A DNA stretch of 64,000 nt, from assembly GCA_963662965.1 (NCBI GenBank), contig OY759970.1, positions 1,364,001 to 1,428,000 on the forward strand. The letters run 5' to 3'. The position numbers and the translations under genes were made by a program. This DNA comes from DTWD01 sp963662965 (GTDB taxonomy: Bacteria; Acidobacteriota; Vicinamibacteria; Vicinamibacterales; UBA8438). The notes beneath the pieces are model-generated. The model saw nothing but the letters and a program-made list of their open reading frames with translations. It had not been told where the DNA came from and did no database searches. This document shows, one piece after another, positions 61,081 through 64,000 of the stretch (position 1 is the first letter of the stretch; every line of letters begins with the position of its first letter).

Positions 61081-62373
61081 TCAAAGCCCACCAGGGCCGC
61101 GGCCGGCGTTCAGCAGGCCGCCCGGATCGAAGCGTCGCTTCACCGCCCGCATCACAGGCAGGCTGTCGCCGATCGGGCCCCATGGGTCAACCCGCTGACG
61201 GAGCGCGGCGTCGCCGCCCCGGATGACCGCCGAGCCGCGGCCTATCGACAGTCGCTCGCGCAGCTCGGTGATCAGACGCGCCTGCGCATCGAGCGAGCCG
61301 TCGAGCCGCAGGTCGACCACGCCGAGCCCGGCCCGGCCAGCGGCCGACATCTCCAGCCCATTCGAGACCGCCAGCGTGCGCAGCCAGACCAGCGTCGGAA
61401 TCAGCTCGGCCGGCACGCAGCTCACCTTGAGAAGGGTACCCAACGTCCCCCCCGCTGACGGCGACCAGTGCCCCGCGTGTTGCTCCCAGGCCACCGTCTC
61501 CTCACCGCCAGCCAGGATGCGGCTCGTGCCACGCGACCCCACCATATCGCGCGCTTCGGCTGCCTGCTGCGCCGCCGCTTGCTCCACCGATTCGAAGCGG
61601 ACGAGCAACTGCGTCACGGCAGAAGTCGACGCGAGCTCGAGCGCGGTCGGCGTCAATGCCGAGGCCGACAGGTCGGCCACGACATCCGCCGACGACTCGA
61701 GCGAGCCGAGCACAACCTCAACGGTGCGCGATGCGGGCGCCACCGGCGCCAGCTTGAACGTCGCCGTGACGACCACGGCGAGACACCCGAACGAGCCGGT
61801 CAGGAGACGCGAGACGTCGTACCCGGCAACGTTCTTCACGACGATGCCGCCGGCCTTGGCGACCTCGCCATCGATCCGCACCATCGTGACACCGATGATC
61901 GAGTCGCGCGGTGCGCCGAAGCCCTGCCGCCGCGGGCCGCTGTCGTTGGTCGCCACGATGCCGCCAATCGTCGCGCGGTCGGCCCACGGCGGGTCCCACG
62001 GCAGCCACTGTCGGTGAGCGGCCAGCGTGGCATTCACCGAGGCCAGCGTCGCCCCGGCCTCGATGGTCGTGGTGAGGTCGCCGTGACGGTGCGCGACGAC
62101 CACACTCAACCGCGCGGTCGACAGCAAGAGATCGATTGGGCCGCTCGGCGTACCCCACGCCAGCTTGGTGCGCCCCCCGACCACCATCACCTTCAGCTGC
62201 TCGGACGACGCCCAGGCCAACGTCGCTGCGAAGGCGTCGCCGCTCGCCGGCTCGGCGACGAGACGCGGACGCACGCCGTCGACCGCGTCGTTGTCGGTCG
62301 CGGCTCTCGCGGTGTCGTCACCCGACCGGGCCCGGACTTGTGCCACCAGCGCGTCGGTCGACACGACCGCCAT
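61081..62373 (-). CDS. glcE: Glycolate oxidase FAD-binding subunit
   Basis: 430 residues of the FAD_binding_4 type: VVGGRTKLAWG, RATIGGIVATNDSG and GIVVKNVAGYDVSRLLTGS. Missing the full glcD C-terminal domain as expected for GlcE. Start ATG overlaps the glcD stop by one base (TGATG). It ends 118 bp from the IS element. Confidence 0.9.
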   Translation of the reverse strand: MAVVSTDALVAQVRARSGDDTARAATDNDAVDGVRPRLVAEPASGDAFAATLAWASSEQLKVMVVGGRTKLAWGTPSGPIDLLLSTARLSVVVAHRHGDLTTTIEAGATLASVNATLAAHRQWLPWDPPWADRATIGGIVATNDSGPRRQGFGAPRDSIIGVTMVRIDGEVAKAGGIVVKNVAGYDVSRLLTGSFGCLAVVVTATFKLAPVAPASRTVEVVLGSLESSADVVADLSASALTPTALELASTSAVTQLLVRFESVEQAAAQQAAEARDMVGSRGTSRILAGGEETVAWEQHAGHWSPSAGGTLGTLLKVSCVPAELIPTLVWLRTLAVSNGLEMSAAGRAGLGVVDLRLDGSLDAQARLITELRERLSIGRGSAVIRGGDAALRQRVDPWGPIGDSLPVMRAVKRRFDPGGLLNAGRGPGGL

Positions 62374-63821
62374 CAGAGGCGCTCCGCGAGTCCCGCCGCC
62401 TCCGCCGGATGCCGGCGATACGGACCGGGCACCTCGCCACAGAGACGCGGTGTGGGAAACACCTTGCCCGGATTGCAGAGGTAGTTCGGATCGAAGGCGC
62501 AGCGAACGAGCTGCATCGTATCGAGATCACTCTCACTGAACATCTTCGGCATGTGCTCGGCCTTGTCGGCACCGACGCCATGCTCGCCCGTGATCGACCC
62601 GCCGGCGTCGAGGCAGTAGGTCAAGATCTCCGATGCGACGTCCTGCGCCAGATCGGCCTGCCCGTCGACCCGATCGTCGTAGCAGACGAGCGGATGGAGG
62701 TTGCCGTCGCCGGCGTGAAAGACATTTCCGATCTTGAGGCCCGACCGTTCGGAGAGCGCCTGGATCCGGCCGAGCACTTCGGGGAGCTTCGTCCGTGGAA
62801 TGACGCCATCTTGCACGTAGTAATTCGGCGAGACTCGCCCCATCGCCGCGAAGGCCGCTTTCCGGCCCTGCCAGAACCGCGCCCGCTGCTCGTCCGTCTG
62901 CGCGACCTGGATCTCCCGCGCCTCGGCCTCGGTACAGACCTGCTCGACGCGGGCAAAGAGCGCGGTCACATCCGCCTCGGCGCCATCGAGCTCCACGATG
63001 AGAATCGCGTCGGCCTTCGGAAAGTTCGGATGGACCGCCTCCTCCGCCGCCTCGACCGTCAGCCGGTCCATCATCTCGACCGCCGCCGGAATGATGCCGG
63101 CGCTGATGATGCCCGAGACGGCGTTGCCGGCCGCCTCGGTCGAATCGAACGCCGCCAGCAGTGTCTGCACCGCCGCCGGCTTGCGCAGCAAATTGAGCGT
63201 GATCTTGGTCACGACGGCGAGCGTCCCCTCGGAACCGACCAGGACGCCGAGCAGATCGAGACCGGGCGCATCGAGTGCCGCGCCGCCAAAGTGGACGAGC
63301 TCGCCGTCAGGCAGAATCGCTTCGGCCCCGAGCACGTGATGAACGGTGAACCCGTACTTCAGGCAGTGCGCGCCGCCGGAGTTCTCGGCGAGGTTGCCGC
63401 CAATGGAGCAGATGACCTGGCTCGACGGATCGGGCGCGTAGTAGTAACCGTCCTTGGCGACCGCCTTGCTGACATCGAGGTTCATGACGCCCGGCTCGAC
63501 GGTGATCCGCCGATTCGGCAGATCGATCTCCAGAATGCGGTTCATCCGCGTCATGACGATCAGAACACCGTCCGGATGCGGCATCGCCCCGCCGGAGAGA
63601 CCCGTCCCCTGGCCACGCGCCACGAACGGCACCCCCGACTCATGGCACAGCCGCACCACCCCTTGCACTTGCGCGGTCGATGTCGGAAGCACGGCGACCC
63701 CTGGCTTCGAACGGAGCTTCACGAGCCCATCGGTCTCGTAGGTCAACAGCTCGCCGTCGTCGCGGACGATGCCGTCCGCGCTGACGATGCGCTCGAGCGC
63801 GGTGAGGAAACTCGTATCCAT
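62373..63821 (-). CDS. glcD: Glycolate oxidase catalytic subunit
   Basis: 482 residues, FAD-linked oxidase with FVARGQGTGLSGGAMP, ENSGGAHCLKYG, and the C-terminal GEHGVGADKAEHM metal/substrate motif. Oxidises glycolate or D-lactate to the keto acid. Coupled to glcE; glcF is on the other side of the IS element. Confidence 0.93.
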   Translation of the reverse strand: MDTSFLTALERIVSADGIVRDDGELLTYETDGLVKLRSKPGVAVLPTSTAQVQGVVRLCHESGVPFVARGQGTGLSGGAMPHPDGVLIVMTRMNRILEIDLPNRRITVEPGVMNLDVSKAVAKDGYYYAPDPSSQVICSIGGNLAENSGGAHCLKYGFTVHHVLGAEAILPDGELVHFGGAALDAPGLDLLGVLVGSEGTLAVVTKITLNLLRKPAAVQTLLAAFDSTEAAGNAVSGIISAGIIPAAVEMMDRLTVEAAEEAVHPNFPKADAILIVELDGAEADVTALFARVEQVCTEAEAREIQVAQTDEQRARFWQGRKAAFAAMGRVSPNYYVQDGVIPRTKLPEVLGRIQALSERSGLKIGNVFHAGDGNLHPLVCYDDRVDGQADLAQDVASEILTYCLDAGGSITGEHGVGADKAEHMPKMFSESDLDTMQLVRCAFDPNYLCNPGKVFPTPRLCGEVPGPYRRHPAEAAGLAERL

Positions 63822-63836
63822 ACGAAGTCTCAGGTC

Positions 63837-64000
63837 TTAGGGGCGAGAATATTGATCAATGACCCGCGAGATCGCACGCTGACACACGCGACAGAATCCA
63901 ACCGGGTTCCGCGTGAACATGATGCAATCGATCTCAGGGCGGTAGAGTCCGGTCGGCTCGTACGACGCCCCTTCGAATGCCCCGACCTTACCGGCATGCG
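63837..64000 (-). CDS. C-terminus of M64 (IgA-type) peptidase, 5' end outside window
   Basis: The last 53 codons: VGAFEGASYEPTGLYRP, DCIMFT and FCRVCQRAI, ending in a TAA at 63837. This matches the end of M64 peptidases, where these cysteines and the YRP/DC motif follow the zinc site. The N-terminal signal and HExxH motif are outside. It ends 15 bp before the glcD start on the same strand. Confidence 0.75.
   Translation of the reverse strand, partial: HAGKVGAFEGASYEPTGLYRPEIDCIMFTRNPVGFCRVCQRAISRVIDQYSRP

Overview
The window is a gene-dense, high-GC stretch of a bacterial chromosome. The encoded envelope proteins (Pal lipoprotein, DacB, RseP-type site-2 protease, LPS-type glycosyltransferases) point to a diderm, and the mixture of families (PVM-type microcompartment genes, a decayed Hanks-type kinase, PyrR with class 1B PyrD, c-di-AMP genes, many exported enzymes) suggests an Acidobacteriota-like organism, perhaps Vicinamibacterales. 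That placement is an inference from gene content; no rRNA gene is present to test it.

1-16 kb: a minus-strand uppS-cdsA-dxr-rseP chain (isoprenoid carrier, phospholipid and sigma-E-type protease functions) and truA, then an almost complete de novo pyrimidine set split over both strands: pyrE, pyrC, pyrB and pyrR on minus, pyrK, pyrD and pyrF on plus, with two glycosyltransferases, a TIGR02757 gene and a membrane phosphodiesterase interleaved. The leader of pyrR carries a promoter, a sequence closely resembling a PyrR-binding loop, and a 32-codon leader ORF whose stop overlaps the pyrR start. 15.5-24.5 kb: a glutaredoxin-like protein, Pal with a polyproline linker, a LysW-like zinc ribbon, a receiver-PilZ protein, a Gld-like ABC exporter with DUF4340 partner, and DacB.

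24.8-31 kb: queC/queE, a DUF72 gene, a 577-bp stretch without a convincing gene, endonuclease III, and a compact bacterial microcompartment locus (class II aldolase with a probable encapsulation tail, one hexamer shell gene, three pentamer shell genes). 31-45 kb: housekeeping genes on the minus strand: glmM-cdaR-cdaA-folP (c-di-AMP and cell wall precursor), ftsH-tilS beside a tRNA with CAU anticodon, queA, fabH, ruvC-ruvA-ruvB, a YebC-family regulator, and two small enzymes.

45.8-64 kb: a more accessory region rich in exported or oxidoreductive proteins: PQQ dehydrogenase, monoheme cytochrome c, aldo/keto reductase, a Tat-exported thiamine-diphosphate enzyme, SGNH hydrolase, a kinase pseudogene behind an FGE-fold protein lacking the catalytic cysteines, gamma-glutamyltransferase with an exported RidA, quinone oxidoreductase, and glycolate oxidase genes (glcF facing glcE/glcD) separated by a decayed IS110/IS1111-type element. 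The window ends inside an M64-type peptidase.

Running through the window is a family of about six intergenic repeats of 60-105 bp, each made of two GC-rich hairpins around a conserved core. It looks like a genome-wide REP-like element. The most notable items are the pyr leader, the minimal microcompartment locus, the dispersed repeat family and the IS1111-like element.
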